Shown: positions 1 to 14,200, counted from the stretch's first letter. The stretch: 64,000 bases of DNA from Paramacrobiotus metropolitanus (GCF_019649055.1 NW_026570231.1:248001-312000); one strand, 5' to 3'. The notes: generated from the letters alone by a model not told the origin. Numbers and translations: made by a program.

Positions 1-1400
1 TCAAGTACCTGTTGTGGGCTGACGCCTTGCAACTGCGGCTTTAAAGCCTCACCGATCCAACGATATATTTCTACCAACAAAACGCGCGTCTCCTCTCGAA
101 CAGATTTGTCACGATCCTCCAAAAACGGTGGTATGTTTTTTATTATGGTTTTCAAGGTCACGATCTTGGGTCCATATAACCTTAATCAACAATAAATATG
201 TTTTACCTACTAGGCAGCACTGCAAATATTGTTGCATCCCACGCACAAAACGTTTATTTTCCGACCTACTTTAATGCGTCCCGGATCACAGTCATACAAC
301 CGGAAACCACTTTGGGCGACTTGTTTGACAAACCTTTGATCAGCTCCTCCTGCAAAGATAAGCCGTCAATCAATTGCATATTCTACAAATCGATATCCAT
401 AATCCAGTAATCCATTTACCAAAGTAGGCTCCTGTTTCTCCAGTTCGAAATACAGGAAAATAATTTCGATGCCTTTTTCTTTCGTTTTTGGTCGCGCTGG
501 TAAACATTTCGCCACGATCCCGGCCACAACGTCTGCACAGATCCTGAAATGAAGACATGGAGATCTCAGATCTGCCACTGCTGCTTAACTAACCAACCGT
601 CATTACTACTCTAGTAATATGCCGTTTTATGAATTGTGTGCTCTTGCAAATTTAAAGATCTGAAGATTTCACGATACCGGGAGACTTCAGAATCAAATCG
701 CATTCACTGAATCGCTTCTGGTACGGTTTAATAATGAATTATTTTTAACTTTAACCACTGAGCACTACATTAAGTGACGTTCAGCATTGCTGGAAATTTG
801 ACAGTACGCCTGCAGCTCCTACGGATACAGTCGATACACATACACCAGACAGTTCGAAAGAAGACCAGACTTCAACCCATTGCGCACATCCACATTTTGA
901 TGGAAAGAAAAAAACTAAAAGTGTGAATTTACAACTTTAGCACCTAAAAGCAACCAGCATTGCAACCCGTCTTAATCGTATATCCAATACTTACTTTCCT
1001 ACCATACTGGAAGGGGCCAGATCAATAAAAGTACGGGCTGCATCAAGTCCCCTCTCATGTGCAGAAGGATTTGAGTCCTGCACAAAGTTTTTGACATTCG
1101 GGGCTGTTTGTTTAAAGATGGCATCTTCTGGTTCATGCTGTCCCAGTTCCTTGATCAGCTTGTCGAATCCAGTCACTCTGGCTTTCCAGTTCTAGATAGG
1201 AGATATATTAAAATTAATGGTGTTACTGTTACACATTACTCATGGCTGAATCTGTAATATTCATTTTCAATTTCACAAGCTGATAAGCAGCACAACACCA
1301 ATGGTAAACACTAAGCATGCTGTCTGATTCCACACACTTTATGCTTAATGAGATCGTCAATATCGAGCTTGGAGAAGTCCTGCTGCTCTTCTTCTGCCAT
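1..1400 (-). CDS. CKAP5: XMAP215/ch-TOG microtubule polymerase, N-terminal part (runs off window)
   Basis: Five exons on the minus strand: 1400-1338, 1191-995, 543-420, 349-270 and 180-1 (continues outside). All junctions are GT-AG and keep frame. The protein starts MAEEEQQDFSKLDIDD and reads through a KHKNWKARVTGFDKL block, then a GIEIIFLYFELEK block and KSVREETRVLLVEIYRWI. These line up block by block with the first TOG (HEAT-repeat) domain of human ch-TOG as I remember it. Family role: TOG domains bind curved tubulin dimers and the protein promotes microtubule plus-end growth at spindles and centrosomes. Only about 210 residues are present; the family usually has about 2,000 residues with five TOG domains. 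The start ATG at 1400 gives the expected short acidic leader before the first HEAT repeat. Family assignment is firm; the 3' two thirds lies outside. Confidence 0.93.
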
Positions 1401-2425
1401 ATTTCCTGCTCTGGACGATGCAGCTCGCGATATCAGGGATTACATCCAGTCGAAACCATTGAGGCTGTCCTATCAAGCAAGAGTCTGGAAGACCTAGAAG
1501 GCTAGAATCGATATTTTAAAATATGAAAACGGTAACCGATAGACGTATGCTTTTTGCCAGTATCAAATTGGTCAACTCTCGACACGGAAAAAATGTAACA
1601 TTAACAGTAACACCTTTGATTTTCTCCAGTAAATGTTAATGCAACCTAAACAGTCCCAGAAGAAACAACATCCAGAAGGAAGAAAACACAACGCCAAACG
1701 TCACGGTTTCAAAAGCTCCTGAAGGAGGCGGGCTCAGATGAGTCAAACCTCATGGCATTCGAGGCAAGCACGGAGGCCACGGCTTTAGCACCACCTAGCG
1801 ACACGCGCGGCTAACGGGAAAATTGCTCCTCGTAGACCTAACGGTATGTATAACGAAAGTAAGAACTTTTTAATCAAAGCGTCAGTACTTTTTTTATAAA
1901 ATAATTCCGACGTTATGGTTTTTGCTAATTATATTTTCGCTAATTTAACCTAAAGTCGTGTTGTTATAAACTGATGATTGTTGTGCTTTTCATGTAAATA
2001 AAATATCTTACATATGCATATAATATTAATGCCCGTCACACCAGGAGCATTCAACCATGTTCTAAAAACGTAGTGCCGAGGTTTTTGTATAGAGGTTTCT
2101 CATGGTATTAAATTTTTATCTCGTTTTATTTAATATAAATATGACAATATTTGTTATTTCAAATTTTATTAATATTTTTAATAATTACATTAAAAAATAT
2201 CATATTTATTATTAATTGAACGTTGTGTATGTAGCATATCCTGTAGTATGGGACGATCCTATGGGACGCCCAGGTACACCCTGTAGTATTCACTATTCAG
2301 TACAAATCTTTCACTTTTATAGGAAACGTGTGACTGTATCGTTTCGCCAGTAAAATGCTGATTACTGTACTTAAGAGGCATCTGGTATTAAATCACTTTG
2401 TAGTACACCTTGATGTACACCCTAC
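1401..2425. other. Intergenic, upstream of ch-TOG
   Basis: AT-rich DNA with no supported coding exon. It should contain the ch-TOG promoter and any 5' UTR exon. The 3' part (about 2240-2430) is a degenerate series of short GTAC-containing units (tgtagtaca / gtacaccctgta). Similar units resume at 2848-2900, so the G/C-rich element at 2433-2847 appears to have landed inside this series. Confidence 0.6.
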
Positions 2426-2432
2426 AGTACAA

Positions 2433-2847
2433 GTTCCAGGCCCGCGCTGGCATTTTTTGGGTAGGGGGGGGGGGCGGAAGGCCGCCGGGGGGCGGCGTGG
2501 AGCCCAAAAATCGCCGGGGGGGCGGCCCAAATTTTGGAAATCCGCCCGGGGGCGGACTATTTTTAAAAAAAAATTTTAATAAAAAAATTTCAAAAAATTA
2601 GAAAAAAGCTTTAAAAAAGTGTACAAAATACGAAAGAATGATAATAAGTTTAAAAGAAACCTAAAAACTTGAAAAAAACGCAATTATTATTTTTAAAAAA
2701 TTCGAAAAAATCAAAAATTATTAAAAATTTAAAGCGCCCCCCTGGCGGCTCGGCTGCGCCAAGTTTAAAAGTGCGCCCCCCCGGCGGCGCCAAACCGAGA
2801 CTGGTGGGGGCGGCCGCCCCCACCGCCCCCCCTCCAACGCGGGCCTG
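2433..2847. mobile_element. G/C-homopolymer-rich insertion with terminal inverted repeats
   Basis: The two ends carry an inverted repeat: CAGGCCCGCGCTGG at 2437-2450 and the reverse complement of CAGGCCCGCGTTGG at 2834-2847 (13 of 14 identical). Both subterminal arms hold long G or C runs and GCCGCCGGGGGG-type motifs, while the centre (about 2560-2735) is almost pure A/T. A 7 bp direct repeat AGTACAA flanks the unit at 2426-2432 and 2848-2854, consistent with a target-site duplication, although the surrounding GTAC-rich DNA could supply it by chance. There is no ORF, so if mobile it is non-autonomous. A related smaller insertion lies at 23388-23494. Class unknown. Confidence 0.6.
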
Positions 2848-2900
2848 AGTACAACCTGATGTAAAGCTTGTAAGTAGTACACTCTGTTGTACAATCTGTA

Positions 2901-3846
2901 GTGCCACCTGTCAAGAGAGGCTACTCGGTTTACTCGGTTGCTACACTAGTATCGGGAATTATCGAGTTCCTACCGGACATCTACTGTCGTGATGCTGCTG
3001 CAGAATGGCAACAAATAACCGAACATGACCTCCCACCCTTAGATGCGCGACCAGTACAGAAAGTATGGGACGATCCCTTAATTCATAACACCGCCGAACG
3101 GTTACGAACGTCAGCCGGTACTGATATCTCCGAACAGGCTCGGTTGCGAGGTGTGAGCACGAATGATAGTGGAGCATGGCTGGGAGCTCTTCCGGCTGCC
3201 TCTCTTGGCAACTTCCTTACGGACTCTGCTGTACGAATCGCCGTCGGTTTACGCCTTCGAGCACCGGTAATTACCCCACACCGCTGTGTTTGCGGCGAGT
3301 GGGCGGATGCCCATGGCTACCATGGCTTGGGCTGCAAGAACAGCCGCGGCCGAATCTCTACGCACAAGTGCCTGAACGCCATTGTGAAGCGCAGCCTCGC
3401 ATCAGCCGGCTTCGAAAGCGAATTAGAACCACAAGGTATCTTCCCAACAGACAGCAAGCGCCCGGATGGCGTTTACCTTGACACCATAGAAGAGAGGGCG
3501 GATGCTGGCCTGGGACGCTACTTGCGTCAACACAATGGCTGTTTTGCACATCATAAAGACATTCGCAAGAGCGGGAGCAGCAGCAGCACCGGCCGAGCAG
3601 TACAAGATCGAGAAATATCGTGATATCGGTCAGCACTACGTGTTTCGTGCTCTTGGCTTTGAGACGCTCGGACCGCGCGGACCGGATGCTGCCCGCACGA
3701 TAACGGAATTCGGCCAGATGATACGACAGGAATCCGGCGAAAAACAAGCCACGGAATATCTTCGCCAGCGAGTAAGCATCGAAATCCAACGAGGAAAAGC
3801 GGCATCAATCTTGGGAACAGCATCGATAGGGGTAAATTTAGACTAA
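2901..3846 (+). pseudogene. Retroelement polyprotein C-terminus (Zn-knuckle/RPD endonuclease-like), frameshifted
   Basis: One frame from 2901 to about 3500 gives a post-RT region with a CVCG...HGYHGLGC knuckle, a GRISTHKCLN block and KRPDG. The continuation LAWDATCVNT and the terminal block (FETLGPRGP, YLRQRVSIEIQRGKAAS) lie in a different frame from about 3502 to the stop at 3846. One frameshift with local loss near 3490-3505 therefore splits it. The C-x-C...H...C knuckle followed by RPD and WD-x-T resembles the restriction-like endonuclease end of R2/CRE-type non-LTR elements, but this subfamily assignment is from memory and tentative. No reverse transcriptase motif is visible upstream, so the copy is 5' truncated. 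A second copy lies at 24684-25031. Confidence 0.7.
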
Positions 3847-4914
3847 ATTTTCTCTGTGATTAGGCCGCCTTTGTCGATTGATGCTTAATGTGATCGTATT
3901 TGAAGTTACTGTGAAATCTTTCTGTAAACTGAGAGAGGCTACGAAAAAATTAATAGCTTCGAATTTCTCTATTTTGCCACTGTTTGCTTTTGTAAACCTG
4001 ATTTGTGACAAATTTACATTTGCTTTTATCGTAATCAATAAAATTCTATTTTATTTTTGTTATTATGTACAGTAATGTTCAATTTCAAAAGCAGTGGAGT
4101 GAATTTTGTGACCCAATAAAAGTTATCAATAACTCCTCATTTACAAGAAAAGTGCGACGACAACCAGTCGGTAACAACACGAACAGGAGTAGTGAAATTC
4201 AGCGAAAACGTTATCAGCAGAAACAAAACGTAAAAATGATCTTTCATGAAAGGAAAAAGAAAACTGACACTGGGATTTAAAAAGGCTAAATGGCATGTAG
4301 GGTAACTAATGATATGGCTTTGCAATTTGGATTTGAATTGGAGGAAATTTCGTTGTTCTTTCGGCAATTGGGATTTGTTGGCTAAGGAGCTGCTCACTGG
4401 CTGCGGGTGGGGTTCGTTATAGCATAAGGCCTACGAGGAGCAGTTTTCCGGAGCGGACTGACACCAGTTGGCAGTCGGTTAAACTAGAATAATTACAAAG
4501 ACTAGTCTTTGTACACTATTTAGTTTACGGCTTGTTTTCGTCAAGTCTATGGAAAGTCTGTAACCAAAATGTTACACGATTCTGATTCACACATTTTAGG
4601 GGGGTGAGCACAGGCATCAAGTTACACAAGGGCCGTCGTTAGACCCCTATCCAGTTTTCAAAACACTACTCCTCCTACAGTTTTCATCCGATAATTTTTC
4701 TGAATACACCATTGAACTCAGCGTACAATTCTGAACAAGATGATTGAGGCCGATTTTTGAAATTCGAACTTCCCCATAACGGCCATATGCGTTCAATTCG
4801 GCCAACGTTCTATTCGAAAGCTATGCCGATGCTCACTTCTGTTAAATGCCAGCACTCATTTCGGCCACCGTTAGTTGCCGCTTCTACATTGCATTTTTCA
4901 TACGATTTATACGT
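3847..4914. other. Intergenic between retroelement remnant and satellite
   Basis: AT-rich sequence with no supported gene. An AATAAA-like signal near 4037 could be the 3' end of the retroelement. A slightly more GC-rich patch at about 4390-4480 has no recognisable tRNA or SINE structure. Confidence 0.5.
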
Positions 4915-5029
4915 TTCCTACCCCTAGATTCTTTGGTTATTTCCCTACCCTAGGTTCCTAGGTGTCTTCAGCTTTTTTGGATTTTATCAGTTCCTAGATA
5001 CGTTCGGATCGTTTGACTTCTTAAAGAAA
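4915..5029. repeat. Degenerate satellite-like sequence in inverted orientation at left border
   Basis: Read on the minus strand, about 4985-4920 gives cctaggaaccta and aataaccaaagaatctagg. These match array motifs such as aataaccaaagaaacctaag that occur on the plus strand further right. The border therefore seems to hold a short decayed block of the same satellite in opposite orientation, just before the plus-strand array starts. Confidence 0.45.
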
Positions 5030-8008
5030 AACCTTAACCTAAAATAATCTAAGTCACCTAAGCCAACAAATAAACTTCAAACGTAAAATAACATAAGAAC
5101 AACATAAGAAAACAAATGAAAAATAAGTTACCTAATAGATCTAAGAATACCCAAGATAACCTAAGGAACCTTAAAAAAACGGCGTAAGAAACCTAAGAAA
5201 CCTAAGAAACCGAAGAAACATAAAAAAATAAGAACAATAACCTAAGAAACATAAGAAAACCAAAGAAACCTAAAGAAACCTAAGAAACCGAAAAAACGTA
5301 AAAAATATAAGGAAAATAACCTGAGAAACCTAAGAAACCTAAGAAACCTAAGAAACCTAAGAAACCTAAGAAACCTAAAAAACCTAAGAAAACCTAAGAA
5401 AAACCTAAGAAACCTAAGATACCTAAGAAACCTAAGAAACCTAAGAAAACCTAAGAAAACCTAAGAAACCTAAAGAAACCTAAGAAACCGAAGAAACATA
5501 AAAAATATAAGGAAAATAACCTGAGAAACCTAAGAAATCCAAGAATTCTAAGAAACCTTAAAAAATCAAAGAATAACCTAACAATAATCTACAAAAGCTG
5601 AGAATAACCTAAGATAATAAGAAAAAACCTAAGAAACCTAAGAGAACCTATGAAAAATAAGTTACCTAATAAATCTAGGATTACCAAGATAACCTAAGGA
5701 ACCTAAAAAAACAAAGCGTAAGCAACCTAAGAAAACCTAAGAAATCAAAGAATAACCTAACAATAATCTACGAAACCTAAAAAACCTAAGAATAACCTAA
5801 GAAACCTAAGAAACCTAAGAAACCTAAAGAAACTTAAGAAACCGAAGAAACCTAAAGAAACCTAAGAAACCGAAGAAACATAAAAAATATAAGGAAAATA
5901 ACCTGAGAAACCTAAGAAATCCAAGAATTCTAAGAAACCTTAAAAAATCGAAGAATAACCTAACAATAATTTAAAAAAGCTGAGAATAACCTAAGATAAT
6001 AAGAAGAAACCTAAGAAAACCTATGAAAAATAAGTTACCTAATAAATCTAAGATTACCAAGATAACCTAAGGAACCTAAAAAACAAAGCGTAAGCAACCT
6101 AAGAAAACCTAAGAAATCAAAGAATAACCTAACAATAATCTACGAAACCTAAAAAACCTAAGAATAACCTAAGAAACCTAAGAAACCGAAGAAACATAAA
6201 AAATATAAGGAAAATAACCTGAGAAACCTAAGAACCTAAGAAACCTAAGAAAACCTAAGAAACCTAAGAAACCTAAGAAACCTAAGAAACCTAAGAAAAC
6301 CTAAGAAAAACCTGAAAAACCTAAGGAACCTTAAAAGAACGGCGTAAGAAACCTAAGAAACCGAAGAAACATAAAAAAATAAGAACAATAACCTAAGAAA
6401 CATAAGAAAACCTAAGAAACCTAAAGAAACCTAAGAAACCGAAAATACATAAAAAATATAAGGAAAATAACCTGAGAAACCTAAGAAACCTAAGAAACCT
6501 AAGAAACCTAAGAAACCTAAGAAACCTAAGAAAACCTAAGAAAAACCTAAGAAACCTAAGATACCTAAGAAACCTAAGAAACCTAAGAAAACCTAAGAAA
6601 ACCTAAGAAACCTAAAGAAACCTAAGAAACCGAAGAAACATAAAAAATATAAGGAAAATAACCTGAGAAACCTAAGAAATCCAAGAATTCTAAGAAACCT
6701 TAAAAAATCAAAGAATAACCTAACAATAATCTACAAAAGCTGAGAATAACCTAAGATAATAAGAAAAAACCTAAGAAACCTAAGAGAACCTATGAAAAAT
6801 AAGTTACCTAATAAATCTAGGATTACCAAGATAACCTAAGGAACCTAAAAAAACAAAGCGTAAGCAACCTAAGAAAACCTAAGAAATCAAAGAATAACCT
6901 AACAATAATCTACGAAACCTAAAAAACCTAAGAATAACCTAAGAAACCTAAGAAACCGAAGAAACATAAAAAATATAAGGAAAATAACCTGAGAAACCTA
7001 AGAACCTAAGAAACCTAAGAAAACCTAAGAAACCTAAGAAACCTAAGAAAACCTAAGAAACCTAAGAAACCTAAGAAAACCTAAGAAAAACCTAAGAAAC
7101 CTAAGATACCTAAGAAACCTAAGAAACCTAAAGAAACCTAAGAAACCGAAGAAACCTAAAGAAACCTAAGAAACCGAAGAAACATAAAAAATATAAGGAA
7201 AATAACCTGAGAAACCTAAGAAATCCAAGAATTCTAAGAAACCTTAAAAAATCGAAGAATAACCTAACAATAATTTAAAAAAGCTGAGAATAACCTAAGA
7301 TAATAAGAAGAAACCTAAGAAAACCTATGAAAAATAAGTTACCTAATAAATCTAAGATTACCAAGATAACCTAAGGAACCTAAAAAACAAAGCGTAAGCA
7401 ACCTAAGAAAACCTAAGAAATCAAAGAATAACCTAACAATAATCTACGAAACCTAAAAAACCTAAGAATAACCTAAAAAACCTAAGAAACCAGAAAAACA
7501 TTAAAAATATAAGAGAAATGACCTGAGAAACCTAAGACCCCTAAGAAACCTAAGAATAACCTAAGAAAAACTAAGAAAACCTAAAAAGTAACCTAAGAAA
7601 CATAAAATATATAAGAAAAATAACCTGAGAAACCTAAGAACCTAAGAAACCTAAGAAACCTAAGAAACCTAAGAAACCTAAGAAACCTAAGAAAAACCTA
7701 AGAAACCTAAGAAACCTAAGAAACCTAAGAAACCTGAGAAACCTAAGAAATCCAAGAATTCTAAGAAACCTTAAAAAATCAAAGAATAACCTAACAATAA
7801 TCTACAAAAGCTGAGAATAACCTAAGATAATAAGAAAAAACCTAAGAAACCTAAGAGAACCTATGAAAAATAAGTTACCTAATAAATCTAGGATTACCAA
7901 GATAACCTAAGGAACCTAAAAAAACAAAGCGTAAGCAACCTAAGAAAACCTAAGAAATCAAAGAATAACCTAACAATAATCTACGAAACCTAAAAAACCT
8001 AAGAATAA

Positions 8009-8206
8009 CCTAAGAAACCTAAGAAACCTAAGAAACCTAAGAAACCTAAGAAACCTAAGAAACCTAAGAAACCTAAGAAACCTAAGAAACCTAAGAAACC
8101 TAAGAAACCTAAGAAACCTAAGAAACCTAAGAAACCTAAGAAACCTAAGAAACCTAAGAAACCTAAGAAACCTAAGAAACCTAAGAAACCTAAGAAACCT
8201 AAGAAA
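8009..8206. repeat. Homogeneous run of 22 CCTAAGAAA units
   Basis: Twenty-two uninterrupted copies of the 9-mer, the longest pure tract in the array. Its 9 bp period is a multiple of three, so the minus strand stays open and reads as an (FLR)n peptide. That is a by-product of the repeat and not evidence for a protein. Confidence 0.9.
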
Positions 8207-11200
8207 CCGAAGAAACATAAAAAATATAAGGAAAATAACCTGAGAAACCTAAGAACCTAAGAAACCTAAGAAAACCTAAGAAACCTAAGAAACCTAAGAA
8301 ACCTAAGAAACCTAAGAAACCTAAGAAACCTAAGAAAAACCTAAGAAACCTAAGATACCTAAGAAACCTAAGAAACCTAAAGAAACCTAAGAAACCGAAG
8401 AAACCTAAAGAAACCTAAGAAACCGAAGAAACATAAAAAATATAAGGAAAATAACCTGAGAAACCTAAGAAATCCAAGAATTCTAAGAAACCTTAAAAAA
8501 TCGAAGAATAACCTAACAATAATTTAAAAAAGCTGAGAATAACCTAAGATAATAAGAAGAAACCTAAGAAAACCTATGAAAAATAAGTTACCTAATAAAT
8601 CTAAGATTACCAAGATAACCTAAGGAACCTAAAAAACAAAGCGTAAGCAACCTAAGAAAACCTAAGAAATCAAAGAATAACCTAACAATAATCTACGAAA
8701 CCTAAAAAACCTAAGAATAACCAAAGAAACCTAAGAAACCAGAAAAACATTAAAAATATAAGAGAAATGACCTGAGAAACCTAAGACACATAAGAAACCT
8801 AAGAATAACCTAAGAAAACTAAGAAAACCTAAAAAGTAACCTAAGAACAAAAATATAAGAAAAAATAACCTGAGAAACCTAAGAACCTAAGAAACCTAAG
8901 AAATCTAAGAAACCTAAGAAACCTAAGAAAACCTAAGAAAACTAAGAAAACCTAAGAAATAACCTATGAAACATAAAAAATTTAAGAAAAATAACCTGAG
9001 AAACCTAAGAAGCTAAGAAACCTAAAAAACCTAAGAAAAACCTAAGAAAACCTAAGAAACCTAAGAAACCTAAGAAAACCTATGAAAAATAAGTTACCTA
9101 ATAAATCTAAGATTACCAAGATAACCTAAGGAACCTAAAAAAACAAAGCGTAAGCAACCTAAGAAAACCTAAGAAATCAAAGAATAACCTAACAATAATC
9201 TACGAAACCTAAAAAACCTAAGAATAACCAAAGAAACCTAAGAAACCAGAAAAACATTAAAAATATAAGAGAAATGACCTGAGAAACCTAAGACCCATAA
9301 GAAACCTAAGAAACCTAAGAAACCTAAGAAAACCTAAGAAATCTAAGAAACCTAAGAAACCTAAGAAAACCTAAGAAAACCTAAGAAACCTAAGAAACCA
9401 AAAAATATTACTAAGATACCTAAGAAACCTAAGAAACCTAAGAAACCTAAGAAACCTAAGAAACCTAAGAAAACCTAAGAAACCTAAGATAATAAGAAAA
9501 AACCTAAGAAACCGAAGAAACCGAAGAAACATAAAAAATATAAGGAAAATAACCTGAGAAACCTAAGAACCTAAGAAACCTAAGAAAACCTAAGAAACCT
9601 AAGAAACCTAAGAAAACCTAAGAAACCTAAGAAACCTAAGAAACCTAAGAAAACCTAAGAAAACCTAAGAAACCTAAGAAACCTAAGAAACCTAAGAAAC
9701 CTAAGAAACCTAAGAAACCTAAGAAACCTAAGAAACCTAAGAAACCTAAGAAAATAACCTGAGAAACCTAAGAAATCCAAGAATTCTAAGAAACCTTAAA
9801 AAATCGAAGAATAACCTAACAATAATTTAAAAAAGCTGAGAATAACCTAAGATAATAAGAAGAAACCTAAGAAAACCTATGAAAATAAGTTACCTAATAA
9901 ATCTAAGATTACCAAGATAACCTAAGAACCTAAAAACAAAGCGTAAGCAACCTAAGAAAACCTAAGAAATCAAAGAATAACCTAACAATAATCTACGAAA
10001 CCTAAAAAACCTAAGAATAACCTAAAAAACCTAAGAAACCAGAAAAACATTAAAAATATAAGAGAAATGACCTAAGAAACCTAAGAAACCTAAGAAACCT
10101 AAGAAACCTAAGAAACCTAAGAAACCTAAGAAAACCTAAGAAACCTAAGAAACCTAAGAAAACCTAAGAAACCTAAGAAACCTAAGAAAACCTAAGAAAC
10201 CTAAGATACCTAAGAAACCTAAGAAACCTAAAGAAACCTAAGAAACCGAAGAAACCTAAAGAATCCTAAGAAACCGAAGAAACATAAAAAATATAAGGAA
10301 AATAACCTGAGAAACCTAAGAAATCCAAGAATTCTAAGAAACCTTAAAAATCGAAGAATAACCTAACAATAGTTTAAAAGCTGAGAATAACCTAAGATAA
10401 TAAGAAGAAACCTAAGAAACCTATGAAAATAAGTTACCTAATAAATCTAAGATTACCAAGATAACCTAAGGAACCTAAAAAAACAAAGCGTAAGCAACCT
10501 AAGAAAACCTAAGAAATCAAAGAATAACCTAACAATAATCTACGAAACCTAAAAAACCTAAGAATAACCAAAGAAACCTAAGAAACCAGAAAAACATTAA
10601 AAATATAAGAGAAATGACCTGAGAAACCTAAGACACATAAGAAACCTAAGAATAACCTAAGAAAAACTAAGAAAACCTAAAAAGTAACCTAAGAAACATA
10701 AAATATAAGAAAAATAACCTGAAAAACCTAAGAACCTAAGAAACCTAAGAAATCTAAGAAACCTAAGAAACCTAAGATAACCTAAGAAAAACTAAGAAAA
10801 CCTAAGAAATAACCTATGAAACATAAAAAATTTAAGAAAAATAACCTGAGAAACCTAAGAAGCTAAGAAACCTAAAAAACCTAAGAAACCTAAGAAAACC
10901 TAAGAAACCTAAGAAACCTAAGAAAACCTATGAAAAATAAGTTACCTAATAAATCTAAGATTACCAAGATAACCTAAGGAACCTAAAAAAACAAAGCGTA
11001 AGCAACCTAAGAAAACCTAAGAAATCAAAGAATAACCTAACAATAATCTACGAAACCTAAAAAACCTAAGAATAACCTAAGAAACCTAAGAAACCTAAGA
11101 AACCTAAAGAAACTTAAGAAACCGAAGAAACCTAAAGAAACCTAAGAAACCGAAGAAACATAAAAAATATAAGGAAAATAACCTGAGAAACCTAAAAAAT

Positions 11201-14200
11201 CCAAGAATTCTAAGAAACCTTAAAAAATCGAAGAATAACCTAACAATAATTTAAAAAAGCTGAGAATAACCTAAGATAATAAGAAGAAACCTAAGAAACC
11301 TATGAAAATAAGTTACCTAATAAATCTAAGATTACCAAGATAACCTAAGGAACCTAAAAACAAAGCGTAAGCAACCTAAGAAAACCTAAGAAATCAAAGA
11401 ATAACCTAACAATAATCTACGAAACCTAAAAAACCTAAGAATAACCTAAAAAACCTAAGAAACCAGAAAAACATTAAAAATATAAGAGAAATGACCTAAG
11501 AAACCTAAGACCCCTAAGAAACCTAAGAATAACCTAAGAAAAACTAAGAAAACCTAAAAAGTAACCTAAGAAACATAAAAAATATAAGAAAAATAACCTG
11601 AGAAACCTAAGAACCTAAGAAACCTAAGAAACCTAAGAAACCTAAGAAAACCTAAGAAATCAAAGAATAACCTAACAATAATCTACGAAACCTAAAAAAC
11701 CTAAGAATAACCAAAGAAACCTAAGAAACCAGAAAAACATTAAAAATATAAGAGAAATGACCTGAGAAACCTAAGACACATAAGAAACCTAAGAATAACC
11801 TAAGGAAAACTAAGAAACCTAAAGTAACCTAAGAAACAAAAATATAAGAAAAATAACCTGAAAACCTAAGAACCTAAGAAACCTAAGAAATCTAAGAAAC
11901 CTAAGAAACCTAAGATAACCTAAGAAAACCTAAGAAACCTAAGAATAACCTATGAAACATAAAAAAATTTAAGAAAAATAACCTGAGAACCTAAGGCTAA
12001 GAAACCTAAAAAACCTAAGAAACCTAAGAAACCTAAGAACCTAAGAAACCTAAGAAACCTATGAAAAATAAGTTACCTAATAAATCTAAGATTACCAAGA
12101 TAACCTAAGGAACCTAAAAAAACAAAGCGTAAGCAACCTAAGAAAACCTAAGAAATCAAAGAATAACCTAACAATAATCTACGAAACCTAAAAAACCTAA
12201 GAATAACCTAAGAAACCTAAGAAACCTAAGAAACCTAAAGAAACTTAAGAAACCGAAGAAACCTAAAGAAACCTAAGAAACCGAAGAAACATAAAAAATA
12301 TAAGGAAAATAACCTGAGAAACCTAAGAAATCCAAGAATTCTAAGAAACCTTAAAAAATCAAAGAATAACCTAACAATAATCTACAAAAGCTGAGAATAA
12401 CCTAAGATAATAAGAAAAAACCTAAGAAACCTAAGAGAACCTATGAAAAATAAGTTACCTAATAAATCTAGGATTACCAAGATAACCTAAGGAACCTAAA
12501 AAAAACAAAGCGTAAGCAACCTAAGAAAACCTAAGAAATCAAAGAATAACCTAACAATCCTACGAAACCTAAAAACCTAAGAATAACCTAAGAAACCTAA
12601 GAAACCGAAGAAACATAAAAAATATAAGGAAAATAACCTGAGAAACCTAAGAACCTAAGAAACCTAAGAAAACCTAAGAAACCTAAGAAACCTAAGAAAC
12701 CTAAGAAACCTAAGAAACCTGAAACCTAAGAAAAACCTAAGAAACCTAAGATACCTAAGAAACCTAAGAGCCTAAAGAACCTAAGAACCGAAGAAACCTA
12801 AAGAAACCTAAGAAACCGAAGAAACATAAAAATATAAGGAAATAACCTGAGAAACCTAAGAAATCCAAGAATTCTAAGAAACCTAAAAAATCGAAGAATA
12901 ACCTAACAATAATTTAAAAAAGCTGAGAATAACCTAAGATAATAAGAAGAAACCTAAGAAACCTATGAAAATAAGAAACCTAATAAATCTAAGATTACCA
13001 AGATAACCTAAGGAACCTAAAAAACAAAGCGTAAGCAACCTAAGAAACCTAAGAAATCAAAGAATAACCTAACAATAATCTACGAAACCTAAAAAACCTA
13101 AGAATAACCAAAGAAACCTAAGAAACCAGAAAAACATTAAAAAATATAAGAGAAATGACCTGAGAAACCTAAGACCTAAGAAACCTAAGAATAACCTAAG
13201 AAAACTAAGAAACCTAAGAAACCTAAGAAACAAAAAATATAAGAAAAATAACCTGAGAAACCTAAGAACCTAAGAAACCTAAGAAATCTAAGAAACCTAA
13301 GAAACCTAAGAAAACCTAAGAAAAACTAAGAAAACCTAAAAAGTAACCTAAGAAACAAAAAATATAAGAAAAATAACCTGAGAAACCTAAGAACCTAAGA
13401 AACCTAAGAAACCTAAGAAACCTAAGAAACCTAAGAAACCTAAGAAATAACCTATGAAACATAAAAAATTTAAGAAAAATAACCTGAGAAACCTAAGAAG
13501 CTAAGAAACCTAAAAAACCTAAGAAAAACCTAAGAAAACCTAAGAAACCTAAGAAACCAGAAAAACATTAAAAATATAAGAGAAATGACCTGAGAAACCT
13601 AAGACACATAAGAAACCTAAGAATAACCTAAGAAAAACTAAGAAAACCTAAAAAGTAACCTAAGAAACAAAAAATATAAGAAAAATAACCTGAGAAACCT
13701 AAGAACCTAAGAAACCTAAGAAACCTAAGAAACCTAAGAAACCTAAGAAACCTAAGAAATAACCTATGAAACATAAAAAATTTAAGAAAAATAACCTGAG
13801 AAACCTAAGAAGCTAAGAAACCTAAAAAACCTAAGAAAAACCTAAGAAAACCTAAGAAACCTAAGAAACCTAAGAAAACCTATGAAAAATAAGTTACCTA
13901 ATAAATCTAAGATTACCAAGATAACCTAAGGAACCTAAAAAAACAAAGCGTAAGCAACCTAAGAAAACCTAAGAAATCAAAGAATAACCTAACAATAATC
14001 TACGAAACCTAAAAAACCTAAGAATAACCAAAGAAACCTAAGAAACCAGAAAAACATTAAAAATATAAGAGAAATGACCTGAGAAACCTAAGACCCATAA
14101 GAAACCTAAGAAACCTAAGAAACCTAAGAAACCTAAGAAACCTAAGAAAACCTAAGAAATCTAAGAAACCTAAGAAACCTAAGAAAACCTAAGAAAACCT

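Noticed and set aside
2246-3076. Identical 15-mer agtatgggacgatcc near 2245 and 3063
   Set aside because: In a 64 kb window about one or two 15-mer coincidences are expected by chance, and the match does not extend.
7970-8218. Minus-strand open frame encoding an (FLR)n protein
   Set aside because: It is the translation of a 9 bp repeat whose period keeps the frame open; the same holds for the frames at 15924-16169 and 16235-16480.
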